Shown in pieces: positions 37,733 to 47,918 of a DNA stretch of 64,000 nt (positions within the stretch are counted from its first letter, which is position 1; every line of letters starts with the position of its first letter). The notes below the pieces were generated by a model, which saw only the letters and a list, made by a program, of their open reading frames with translations, was not told the DNA's origin and made no database searches. The position numbers and the translations under genes are program-made. Origin of the DNA: C-114 sp963745405 (GTDB taxonomy: Bacteria > Chloroflexota > Limnocylindria > Limnocylindrales > CSP1-4); assembly GCA_963745405.1 (NCBI GenBank), contig CAVUWY010000002.1:2480001-2544000 (forward strand), read 5' to 3'.

Positions 37733-38706
37733 CCTATCGCCAGGCCGTCGCCGCCGGCATCGCCCAGGAGATGGAGCGCGACCCGTCGGTCGTCTTCATC
37801 GGCGAGGACGTGGCGGCCGCCGGCGGCGTCTTCAAGACGACCGAGGGACTCCTCGACCGGTTCGGTCCGCAGCGGGTCCGCGACACCCCGATCAGCGAGC
37901 AGGCGATCGTCGGGGCGGTGATGGGCGCGGCGATGACCGGCCTGCGGCCGATCGGCGAGCTCATGTTCTCCGACTTCTTCGCCGTGGCCTGGGACATGGT
38001 CGCCAACCAGGTCGCCAAGACCCGCTACATGACCGACGGCCAGGTCGCCCTGCCGCTCGTCCTCCGGACGGCCAACGGCGGCGGCCTCCGCTTCGGGGCC
38101 CAGCACTCGCAGAGCGTCGAGAACTGGGCGATGGCGATCCCCGGCCTCAAGGTCGTCGCCCCGTCGACGCCGGCCGACGTCGTCGGGCTCCTGGCGGCGG
38201 CGATCCGCGATCCCGACCCGGTCATCTTCTGCGAGCACAAGGCGCTCTACCCGGTCAAGGGCGAGGTCCCCGACGGCGAGCACGTCGACACGCTCGGGAC
38301 GGCCCGCATCGTCCGGCCCGGGACCGACGTGACGATCCTCGCCCTGGCGGCGATGGTCCCCGAGGCCGCCGAGGCCGCCGAGATCCTCCAGTCCGAGCAC
38401 GGGATCTCGGCCGAGGTCGTCGACGTCCGCTCCCTCGTCCCGCTCGACATGACCACGATCCTCGGCTCGGTCGCCCGGACGAGCCGGCTTTTCACCGTGG
38501 AGGAGAACCCCCGCCTGTGCGGCTGGGGTGCGGAGGTCGTCTCGATCGTCGCCGACGAGGCCTTCTACGACCTCGATGCGCCGATCGTCCGGATCACCTC
38601 GCCGCACGTGCCGCTCGCCGCGGCCGCCGCCCTCGAGGACCTCGCCATCCCGTCGGTCGAGCGGATCGTCGAGACGGTCAGGACCCGCCTGGACGAGGCT
38701 CGCTGA
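37720..38706 (+). CDS. Thiamine-diphosphate 2-oxoacid/acetoin dehydrogenase E1, beta subunit
   Basis: This 328-residue E1 beta subunit begins LTYRQAVAAGIAQEM with FIGEDVAAAGGVFKTT and DTPISEQAIVGAVMGAA, and ends with the transketolase C-terminal domain (SLVPLDMTTILGSV). The start at 37720 is the family-typical one, inside the end of the alpha gene. The next gene begins one base after its stop. Confidence 0.93.
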   Translation: MAELTYRQAVAAGIAQEMERDPSVVFIGEDVAAAGGVFKTTEGLLDRFGPQRVRDTPISEQAIVGAVMGAAMTGLRPIGELMFSDFFAVAWDMVANQVAKTRYMTDGQVALPLVLRTANGGGLRFGAQHSQSVENWAMAIPGLKVVAPSTPADVVGLLAAAIRDPDPVIFCEHKALYPVKGEVPDGEHVDTLGTARIVRPGTDVTILALAAMVPEAAEAAEILQSEHGISAEVVDVRSLVPLDMTTILGSVARTSRLFTVEENPRLCGWGAEVVSIVADEAFYDLDAPIVRITSPHVPLAAAAALEDLAIPSVERIVETVRTRLDEAR

Positions 38707-38707
38707 G

Positions 38708-39617
38708 GTGACCGCGGTCGGCATCCTCGGGACCGGCCGGATGGGCTCGGCGATGGCCGTGGCGGTCGCGAACGCCGGATTGCCGCTCCACCTCTACAAC
38801 CGCTCGCCGGGGCCCGCCGCGGAGCTCGCCGAGCGCCTCGGGGCAACGGCCTGGCCGACACCGGGCGCCCTCGCCGCCAACGTCGATATCGCCATCAGCA
38901 TGGTCGCCAACGGCGAGGCCGTAGCGGCGCTCCATGAGGGACCAGACGGCATCCCCGCCGGCATCCGGGCCGGATCGGTCGTGGTCGACATGAGCACGGT
39001 CCTGCCGTCGACGATCCGCTCTGTCGCACCGGCCGTCCAGGCGAGGGGCGCCGGCATCCTCGACGCTCCGGTCAGCGGCAGCACGGCGCTCGCCGAGGCC
39101 GGCAAGCTGACGATCATGGTCGGCGGCAGCGACGAGGACCTCGCCCGGGCCAGGCCGGCCCTCGACGTCATCGGCGCCCGCCTGTTCCACCTCGGCCCGC
39201 TCGGGACCGGCGCGGCGATGAAGCTCGCGGTGAATACGATCGTGTTCGCCCTCAACGGGGGAGTGGCCGAGGGCCTCGTCCTCGCCGAGCGGGCCGGCAT
39301 CGAGCGGTCGCTTGCCTACGAGGTCTTCGCCTGCGAGCGCCATCGCGGCGCCGTACGTCGCCTACAAGACGGCCCACTTCGTCGAGCCGGATTCGACGCC
39401 GATCGCGTTCTCCCTCGACCTCGAGGAGAAGGACCTCACCCTCATCACCGCCCTCGCCGGCGATGTCGGGGCGGCGATCCCCCAGGCGACCGTCAATCTC
39501 GCCATCGCCCGGGCTGCCGCGGCGAGCGAAGGGCCGTCGCGAGACATGGCGACGGTCGCCGGCCACCTTCGGGGCCTGGCGGCAGCCGGTGCACGAGCAG
39601 GACCAGTCGATCGCTGA
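38708..39617 (+). pseudogene. 3-hydroxyisobutyrate dehydrogenase-like gene with frameshift
   Basis: The first ~210 residues (VGILGTGRMGSAMAVAVANAG; DAPVSGSTALAEAGKLTIMVGG; MKLAVNT) are a complete beta-hydroxyacid dehydrogenase NAD domain with the catalytic Lys. At about 39335-39345, after LAYEVFA, homology moves to another frame, giving SAIAAPYVAYKTAHFVEPD and SLDLEEKDLTLI up to the stop at 39617. One extra base accounts for it. The joined product would be ~301 residues, the normal family length. It could be a recent mutation or an assembly error. GTG start one base after E1 beta. Confidence 0.8.
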
Positions 39618-39731
39618 CGGGCCGGGAGGAGCCGGACCCGAGGAGACAGCCGGGCGGACGACCGTGTCGCCGGCGGGACCGCACCACGTCGGACGACGAA
39701 CGGGACGACGAACGAAAGGAAGGGACGATCG

Positions 39732-41129
39732 GTGACCGAACGAATCCTCATCCGCGGCGGCCACGTGTTGAGCCAGGATCCCGCCATCGGCGAGATCAAC
39801 GGCGGCGACGTCCTCATCGAGGGCGACAAGATCGCCCAGGTCGGCCGGAACCTGAGCGCCGGCGACGCCCAGGTCATCGAGGCGGCCGGCGATATCGTCA
39901 TCCCCGGCTTCATCGACAGCCACCGCCATACCTGGGAGACGTCGATCCGGACGTGCGCCCCGGACTACACACTCGGTGCCTACTTCGACGGCATCCTCGA
40001 CAAGTTCGCCCCGCACTACCGGGCCGACGACGTGTTCGCCGCCAACCAGTGGGGCGCCCACGAGTCGGTGAACGCGGGGATCACCACCCTCGTCGACTGG
40101 TCCCACATCATGAACAGCGCCGACCACGCTCACGCCGCCATCCGGGGCCTCCAGGAGAGCGGCATCCGGTCGGTCTTCGCCTTCGGATTCCCGAATACCT
40201 CGCTCCAGGACTGGTGGTTCGGACCCGACTACGCCGGGAGCGTCAAGACGATCGACGGCGACCTCGCCCGGACCATCCGCAAGCAGTACTTCAACTCCGA
40301 GGACGGTCTCATCACGATGGCCCTGGCCACCCGCGGCACCAACTTCTGCCGCGAGGAGGTCGTGCGCTATGAGTGGGAGCTGGCGAAGGAGCTCGGACTC
40401 AACATCACCGTCCACGTGGCGATGTACCGCTTCGGCTACACGAAGATGCAGCTGAGCCGGCTCAAGGAGCTCGGCCTCCTGTATCCGAATACGACGTATA
40501 TCCATTCATCGCACCTGCTCCCCGAGGAGTGGGACATGGTCCGCGACTCGGGAAGCAACGTCTCCTACGCACCCCAGATCGAGCTGCAGATGGGCCACGG
40601 CTGGGCGCAGGCAGTGACGGCCATGGACCACGACGTGCCGATCGGCCTGTCGTCGGACGTCGCCACGACCGCCTCGTCCGACCAGTTCACCCAGATGCAC
40701 GCGATCCTCGCCTCCGAGCGGGCTCGTCGCTACGAGATCGCATGGGACGAGAACCTCGAGTGGAACGAGCCCGAAAGCAAGCTCATCACGTCGCGGGACG
40801 TCCTCGAGATGGCGACCCTCGGCGGCGCCAAGGTCGCCGGGATCGCCGACCGCGTCGGATCGCTGACCCCGGGCAAGAAGGCCGACATCGTGATCATCGA
40901 CGGCGGGGCGGTGAACGTCGCGCCGGTCATCGATCCGGTCGGCGCCGTCGTCTGCGCTGCCGACATCTCGAACGTCGAGACGGTGATCATCGACGGCGTC
41001 TTCCGGAAGCGGGACGGGAAGCTCCTCGCCTCGCTCGACGGGCCGCGCAAGGAGGTCGAAGCGTCGCGCGACTACCTCCTCACCAAGGTCGAGGCGCAGC
41101 CCGGCTGGGCGATCGCCGCCACGGTCTAG
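39732..41129 (+). CDS. Amidohydrolase superfamily protein (Atz/Trz-like)
   Basis: This 465-residue metal-dependent hydrolase belongs to the cytosine deaminase/chlorohydrolase-like group. It has the metal motif H64-x-H66 in PGFIDSHRHTWE, a His in NITVHVAMY, IHSSHLLPEEW, and the Asp of GLSSDVATTASSD. The usual HxxE of deaminases reads HVAM, so the chemistry may differ. The GTG start has AAGGAAGGGA upstream. It closes the M24/E1 operon and is followed by a strong terminator. Substrate is unknown. Confidence 0.88.
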   Translation: MTERILIRGGHVLSQDPAIGEINGGDVLIEGDKIAQVGRNLSAGDAQVIEAAGDIVIPGFIDSHRHTWETSIRTCAPDYTLGAYFDGILDKFAPHYRADDVFAANQWGAHESVNAGITTLVDWSHIMNSADHAHAAIRGLQESGIRSVFAFGFPNTSLQDWWFGPDYAGSVKTIDGDLARTIRKQYFNSEDGLITMALATRGTNFCREEVVRYEWELAKELGLNITVHVAMYRFGYTKMQLSRLKELGLLYPNTTYIHSSHLLPEEWDMVRDSGSNVSYAPQIELQMGHGWAQAVTAMDHDVPIGLSSDVATTASSDQFTQMHAILASERARRYEIAWDENLEWNEPESKLITSRDVLEMATLGGAKVAGIADRVGSLTPGKKADIVIIDGGAVNVAPVIDPVGAVVCAADISNVETVIIDGVFRKRDGKLLASLDGPRKEVEASRDYLLTKVEAQPGWAIAATV

Positions 41130-41151
41130 GCTTTCCCCGCACCCTGTCTCG

Positions 41152-41190
41152 ACGGGCGGCCGTTCCCCCCAGCGGCCGCCCGTTTCGATT
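41152..41190 (+). terminator. Intrinsic terminator after the amidohydrolase gene
   Basis: An 11-bp perfect stem (41152-41162 with 41173-41183, ACGGGCGGCCG/CGGCCGCCCGT) and a ten-base loop are followed by a T-rich stretch (TTTCGATT). Confidence 0.75.
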
Positions 41191-41199
41191 CGTCGGAAA

Positions 41200-41427
41200 T
41201 TCCGCTCACATCCGCACGTCGCCCGAGGCGCTGTGGCGGGCGATCACCGACGGCGACGAGACCGTCCGCTACTACTACGGCACCCGGGTGAACTCCGACT
41301 GGCAGCCCCGGTTCGGCGATCCCGTACACCTACGCCGACGGCACCGTCGCAGCCGATGGCGTACATCGCCTCGGGTCTCAAGACGATGCTCGAGACCGAT
41401 AGGGCGCTTGTGGTCGGGGCGGGCTGA
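41200..41427 (+). pseudogene. SRPBCC/AHSA1 domain remnant
   Basis: Frame 2 encodes IRTSPEALWRAITDGDETVRYYYGT-like sequence, the start of an AHSA1/START-family domain. Near 41320 homology shifts frame to YTYADGTVAADG, then jumps to SGLKTMLETDRAL, the family C-terminus, with about 80-90 residues missing between. No start codon remains and a terminator hairpin lies just upstream. It is a decayed gene. Confidence 0.65.
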
Positions 41428-41445
41428 CGGGGATTCCGCCTCGGC

Positions 41446-41664
41446 TCAGGGCAACCTCGTATCGCTGTGGTGCCTGCCCGCCTTCGTGACGATGCTGGCG
41501 CTGCCGGCCGCCGGCCGGATCGTGGTCTCGTGGCCGTCGTCCCAGCGGACCCTGTAGCGCGGCCCGGCGCTCGAGTCGATGAGCTCGAGGATCTCGCCCT
41601 CCCGCGGGGCAGTGCCGACCCGTTCTGATTCGATGACGATCCGATCGCCGATCTTGACGGTCAT
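41446..41664 (-). CDS. DUF1918 small protein
   Basis: This 72-residue protein matches DUF1918: VKIGDRIVIESERVG, GEILEL, YRVRWDDGHETTIRP. The family is a small beta-barrel of unknown function common in high-GC bacteria. GGAGGGGG lies seven bases before the ATG. It stands alone between two longer operons. Confidence 0.88.
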   Translation of the reverse strand: MTVKIGDRIVIESERVGTAPREGEILELIDSSAGPRYRVRWDDGHETTIRPAAGSASIVTKAGRHHSDTRLP

Positions 41665-42131
41665 CTGTGCCCCCTCCGGTTCGCTGGTTCCGTCCGCTCA
41701 GGGTGGTGGATGCGACTCGCCGGATGCCAGAGCCGGAGGTCACGATCGACCGACCGGCGCCGACACCCCACCCGCCACCTCGGTGATAAGTCCGACTTCA
41801 TCAGGTAGGGGAGGCCTGGCGAGTCAAGGCCGACGCTCGATCCGCGCTCGGGCCAAGCGGGATCCTCAGCGCGAGCGCGGCGTTTCGGTGGCTACCACCC
41901 GCCTCACGGGTAGGTGTCACGGATCCGGTCGCCCCGGCCCGATACCACCGCCGCCTCACGGGTAGGTGTCACGTATCCGGTCGCCGTTCCCGCCTACCAC
42001 CCGTGGGGCGGTACCTGCGTAGGCGGGGGGAACCGGTCGCGGCCCTCCCGCGCGGAACCTCGCATTCCCACGCTCGGCCGTGCCCGCTCCCGAGCAGCGA
42101 CAGAACCGAAACCGAACGGTCCCTCGATTCG
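41665..42131. other. Non-coding stretch with a direct repeat
   Basis: No gene is supported here. The region holds the 33-bp direct repeat at 41901-41985 and leads into the coxMSL promoter at 42132. Short frames are Arg/Pro-rich and lack ribosome-binding sites. Confidence 0.6.
41901..41985 (+). repeat. Two-copy 33-bp direct repeat upstream of coxMSL
   Basis: A 33-base unit beginning GCCTCACGGGTAGGTGTCAC occurs at 41901-41933 and 41953-41985 with one mismatch, a 52-base period, and a shared TACCACC just ahead of each copy. The first copy can fold a 5-bp ACCCG/CGGGT stem with upstream bases. It could be a regulator site or a short duplication. Confidence 0.7.
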
Positions 42132-42160
42132 TTGACGAGTGTATGACCCGGACCTACCAT
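42132..42160 (+). promoter_or_regulatory. coxM: Promoter of the form I coxMSL operon
   Basis: -35 TTGACG (42132-42137) and -10 TACCAT (42155-42160) are 17 bases apart, the optimal sigma-70 spacing. Transcription would start near 42167, giving a ~140-base leader before coxM. Confidence 0.65.
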
Positions 42161-42306
42161 CAGGTCCTCACCCCCGCGTCCTCGGTCCGCCGGATCCCGC
42201 GCGTACAGGCGGCGTTGGACGCCCGGGTCGGTCGCCCCGTTGATCCCGCCGGCGCACCGGCGGTCGGAATGCTCCCGACGACGGGAGCGAGGAGGTCGAG
42301 CCGGCC

Positions 42307-43179
42307 ATGATCCCGCCCCAATTCGACTACGTCCGACCGCCGAACCTCGAGGCCGCCCTCAGAGCGCTCCACGAGCACGAGGGTGAGGCGAAGGTGCTGT
42401 CCGGCGGCTACAGCCTCCTGCCGCTCCTGAAACTCCGTCTCGCCCAGCCGGGCCTCCTCGTCGACCTCCGTGACGTGACCGGTCTCGACGGCATCGTCGA
42501 GACCGACGACGAGTTGCGCATCGGCGGCCGGGCGACCCATCGGCAGATCCACGAACACCCGGCCGTCGCTCGCTACATCGGCATCCTCGAGGCGGCCGGC
42601 GGCATCGGCGACCCACAGGTCCGCAACTGGGGCACGATCGGCGGCTCCTGCGCCCACGCCGATCCGTCGTCGGACTGGCCGGCGGTCCTCATCGCGGCCC
42701 GGGCGACGATCGTCCTCCTGAGCGCGACGGGAGAGCGGACGATCCCCGCCCGCGAGTTCTTCGTCGACTCCTTCCAGACCGCCATCGAGCCGACCGAGAT
42801 CCTCACCGAAGTGCGCATCCCGCGCCGTGGACCGAAGGTCGGCGGCGCCTACCAGAAGCTCGAGCGACGGGCCGGCGACTTCGCCACCGTCGGGGTGGCG
42901 GCGCGGGTCCGCCTCGGCGAAGACGGCAAGGTCGTCGAGGCCGGCATCGGCCTGACAGCCGTGGCCGAGACGCCGTTCGCCGCCACGGACGCCGAGGCGG
43001 CCCTCATGGGCACGGACGGCGGACCCGAGGCGATCGCGAGGGCAGCCAAGGCCGCCGCCGCCCAGAGCCGCCCTGCCGACGACGGCCACGGACCCGCGAC
43101 GTACAAGCGGGCGATGGTAGCCGAGATGACCACCCGAGCACTGCGACTCGCCTTCGCGCGAGCCCGTGGCCAGGCGTAG
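42307..43179 (+). CDS. coxM: Aerobic CO dehydrogenase FAD subunit (form I)
   Basis: This 290-residue medium subunit carries FAD and passes electrons to the quinone pool. FAD motifs are LSGGYSLLPLLKLRLA near residue 32 and TIGGSCAHADPSSD near 112. AGGAGG lies 11 bases before the ATG. It is first in an M-S-L operon, the order of form I CO dehydrogenases, and coxS follows ten bases after its stop. Confidence 0.95.
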   Translation: MIPPQFDYVRPPNLEAALRALHEHEGEAKVLSGGYSLLPLLKLRLAQPGLLVDLRDVTGLDGIVETDDELRIGGRATHRQIHEHPAVARYIGILEAAGGIGDPQVRNWGTIGGSCAHADPSSDWPAVLIAARATIVLLSATGERTIPAREFFVDSFQTAIEPTEILTEVRIPRRGPKVGGAYQKLERRAGDFATVGVAARVRLGEDGKVVEAGIGLTAVAETPFAATDAEAALMGTDGGPEAIARAAKAAAAQSRPADDGHGPATYKRAMVAEMTTRALRLAFARARGQA

Positions 43180-43189
43180 GAGGACACAG

Positions 43190-43699
43190 GTGAGCACTCA
43201 GCACGTGACCGTCACCGTCAACGGTGAGGCACGGGAGGCCGACGTCGAGCCGCGCCTCCTCCTCGTCCATCTCCTCCGCGAGGACTTCGGCCTGACCGGG
43301 ACCCACATCGGTTGCGACACGAGCAATTGCGGTGCCTGCACCGTGCTCGTCGACGGCGAGAGCGCCAAGTCGTGCACCATGCTGGCCGTCCAGGCCGACG
43401 GCCGCTCGGTCTCGACCGTCGAGGGTCTCGCCGACGGGGCGACCCTCCACCCGCTCCAGCAGGCCTTCTGGGACCAGCACGGTCTCCAGTGCGGGTTCTG
43501 CACGCCGGGGATGCTCATGCAGGCATCGTGGCTGCTGGCCCAGAACGACGACCCGACCGAGGACGAGATCCGCGAGGGGATCGCCGGCAACCTCTGCCGC
43601 TGTACCGGCTACGTGAACATCGTCAAGTCCATCCAGCAGGCGGCCGACGTCATGCGGGACGCGAAGAACGCGCCGGCCGAGCCGGCCGTGGCGGGGTGA
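43190..43699 (+). CDS. coxS: Aerobic CO dehydrogenase [2Fe-2S] subunit (form I)
   Basis: This 169-residue small subunit has both [2Fe-2S] sites: GCDTSNCGACTVLVDG, and CGFCTPGM with CRCTGY. The GTG at 43190 was chosen because AGGAGG (43178-43183, spanning the coxM stop) is placed for it; an earlier ATG at 43166 lies within coxM. It is followed immediately by coxL. Confidence 0.96.
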   Translation: MSTQHVTVTVNGEAREADVEPRLLLVHLLREDFGLTGTHIGCDTSNCGACTVLVDGESAKSCTMLAVQADGRSVSTVEGLADGATLHPLQQAFWDQHGLQCGFCTPGMLMQASWLLAQNDDPTEDEIREGIAGNLCRCTGYVNIVKSIQQAADVMRDAKNAPAEPAVAG

Positions 43700-43704
43700 C
43701 GGAG

Positions 43705-46089
<2,385 letters not shown>

Positions 46090-46109
46090 GCATTCCTGCC
46101 TGGGAGCGG

Positions 46110-47141
46110 GTGGCCGAGCTCACCGCAGCCGGCCGCCCGTTCGCCATCGCCACGGTCGTCGCGGTCCGCCGGCCGACGTCGGCGCGGCCCGGTGCCCGTG
46201 GCATCGTCCATCCCGACGGCGCGATCGAGGGCTGGGTCGGCGGCAGCTGCGCCCAGCCCATCGTCGTCCGTGAGGCGCTCCGCGCGCTCGCCGACGGCCA
46301 GCCACGCCTGCTCCGGATCTCCAAGGAGCTGCCGTCCGACTCGCGTCGCGGTGACGGCATCGTCGAGGAGGTCATGACCTGCCATTCCGGTGGCACGCTG
46401 GAGATCTACGTGGAACCACAGCTTCCGGCGCCGGCCCTCTGGGTCGCCGGCACGACGCCGATCGCCGGCGCGCTCGTGACGCTCGGGGCCGCGGCCGGCT
46501 TCCGGGTCACGGTCATCGATCCCATCGCCGACGCCGAGGCGTTCCCCGGGGCTGCCTCGATCGTCGCCGACCTCGACTTCGGCGGACACGAGCCAGGCAC
46601 CAGCCCATACGTCGTCGTGGCGACCCAGGGTCAGTGGGACGAGGAAGCGGTCGCGACCGCCCTTCGCCGCGATGTCGCCTACGTCGGTCTCGTCGCCTCG
46701 CCGACCCGTGCCGCGACGGTCCGGGCGTATCTCCGCGACGAGGGGGTGCCCGAGGAGCGGATCGCCGCCCTGCGTGCGCCGGCCGGCCTCGACCTCGGGG
46801 CCGAGACGGCCGAGGAGGTGGCCCTCTCGATCCTCGGCGAACTCGTCCAGGTCCGCCGCGGCCGAGCGTCGTTCGTGGCCTCACCCGGACCGGCCACGAT
46901 GGTCGGAGAGGCCGCGACGCCGGTTCTGGAGTCGCCCCCGCTCGTGGTCAGCGATGACATCGTCCTCCTCGACCCGGTCTGCGGGATGACGGTCGAGCGG
47001 GAGTTCGCCCGCCACCTCGCCGAGCACGGCGGCGTCGTCTACGCCTTCTGCAGCATCGGCTGCCGGGCGCGCTTCATGAAGGACCCGACCGCCTACGTCC
47101 CGGCCGAGTCCGGTTCCACGACCGGGTCGTCAACCGCCTGA
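46110..47141 (+). CDS. XdhC family protein with C-terminal YHS domain
   Basis: Residues ~1-260 are an XdhC/CoxF protein (GRPFAIATVVAVRRPTSARPG; EGWVGGSCAQPIVV; VGLVASPTRAATV; GLDLGAETAEEVALSIL). The last ~50 residues form a YHS domain (LDPVCGMTVE...YAFCSIGCRARF), a small Cys-rich domain linked to metal handling, here perhaps copper for the CoxL site. The GTG start has GGAG four bases away. Conserved-looking GIPAWERVAEL continues upstream in frame, so a rare ATT (46092) or ATA start overlapping coxL is possible. It sits 20 bases after coxL. Confidence 0.88.
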   Translation: MAELTAAGRPFAIATVVAVRRPTSARPGARGIVHPDGAIEGWVGGSCAQPIVVREALRALADGQPRLLRISKELPSDSRRGDGIVEEVMTCHSGGTLEIYVEPQLPAPALWVAGTTPIAGALVTLGAAAGFRVTVIDPIADAEAFPGAASIVADLDFGGHEPGTSPYVVVATQGQWDEEAVATALRRDVAYVGLVASPTRAATVRAYLRDEGVPEERIAALRAPAGLDLGAETAEEVALSILGELVQVRRGRASFVASPGPATMVGEAATPVLESPPLVVSDDIVLLDPVCGMTVEREFARHLAEHGGVVYAFCSIGCRARFMKDPTAYVPAESGSTTGSSTA

Positions 47142-47173
47142 CGGTCCGGCCGCCCCGTTCCCAGGAGGATCCG

Positions 47174-47614
47174 ATGCAGTTCTCGGGCACCGTCGACATC
47201 AAGGCGCCCCGCGACAAGGTCTGGGCGTTCCTCATCGACCCGAACCAGGTCGGCTCGTGCGGACCGGGCGTCGAGTCGATCGAGGTGGTCGACGAGACCC
47301 ACTTCCGGGCCAAGGCCAAGGTCGGTGTAGGCTTCATCAGCGCCCGCTTCGTCGTCGATCTCGAGCTCGCCGAGCAGGATCCACCGTCGAAGGCGGTCAT
47401 CAAGGCCCACGGCCTGGCACCGGGCAGTGCGGTCGACGCGACCGCGACGATGAGCCTCCGCGATGGAGCGGATGGCGTCACGACGATGGACTGGGCGGCC
47501 GACGTGACCATCTCGGGCACCCTGGCGAGCGTCGGTGCGCGCCTCATCGACGGGACGGCCAACAAGATGATCGGCCAGACCTTCGACTGCGTCCGGACCA
47601 AGCTCGAGGCCTGA
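47174..47614 (+). CDS. coxG: CoxG, SRPBCC-fold membrane recruitment factor
   Basis: This 146-residue CoxG protein (FSGTVDIKAPRDKVWAFLIDP; VGVGFISARF; GTANKMIGQTFDCV) has the START-like fold. In aerobic CO oxidisers CoxG binds the enzyme to the membrane or delivers quinone to it. This one lacks a long C-terminal membrane tail, so it is a short type. AGGAGG lies six bases before the ATG. It is the last recognised gene of the form I operon. Confidence 0.9.
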   Translation: MQFSGTVDIKAPRDKVWAFLIDPNQVGSCGPGVESIEVVDETHFRAKAKVGVGFISARFVVDLELAEQDPPSKAVIKAHGLAPGSAVDATATMSLRDGADGVTTMDWAADVTISGTLASVGARLIDGTANKMIGQTFDCVRTKLEA

Positions 47615-47918
47615 TCTCGGAGCCCAGGTTCGAGCAGCTGCAGCGCCACCCGGATGGGGCCGTCTTCGTCCTGTCCTCCGGGAAAGCGTCCGGGCTCGTG
47701 AGGGCGTTGTATCGGCTCCGAACCAGGCCAGATCGCATGCCTCACGTGCCGCTTCGTCCTCTGAACGAGCAGCAAGGGTGCCAGGAGCCCTCGCCGACCG
47801 CCGTCAGCATCCCCCTCGCGCGCCCGGAGGTCCTCCCAGCGGACAAGGTGTCAGGCGGCGCCTCGGAGGTGCCAGCGCCGGGAGTCCCGCTCGTCGGTGG
47901 GTGGCACCGGCGAGTCGC
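47615..47918. other. Non-coding gap, nothing recognised
   Basis: This 304-base interval lies between coxG and the convergent SH3-domain gene. I see no supported gene, clear terminator or repeat in it. Confidence 0.5.

Noticed and set aside
42080..42310. Short plus-strand ORF before coxM
   Set aside because: It overlaps the cox promoter and coxM start, is Arg/Pro-rich and lacks a ribosome-binding site.
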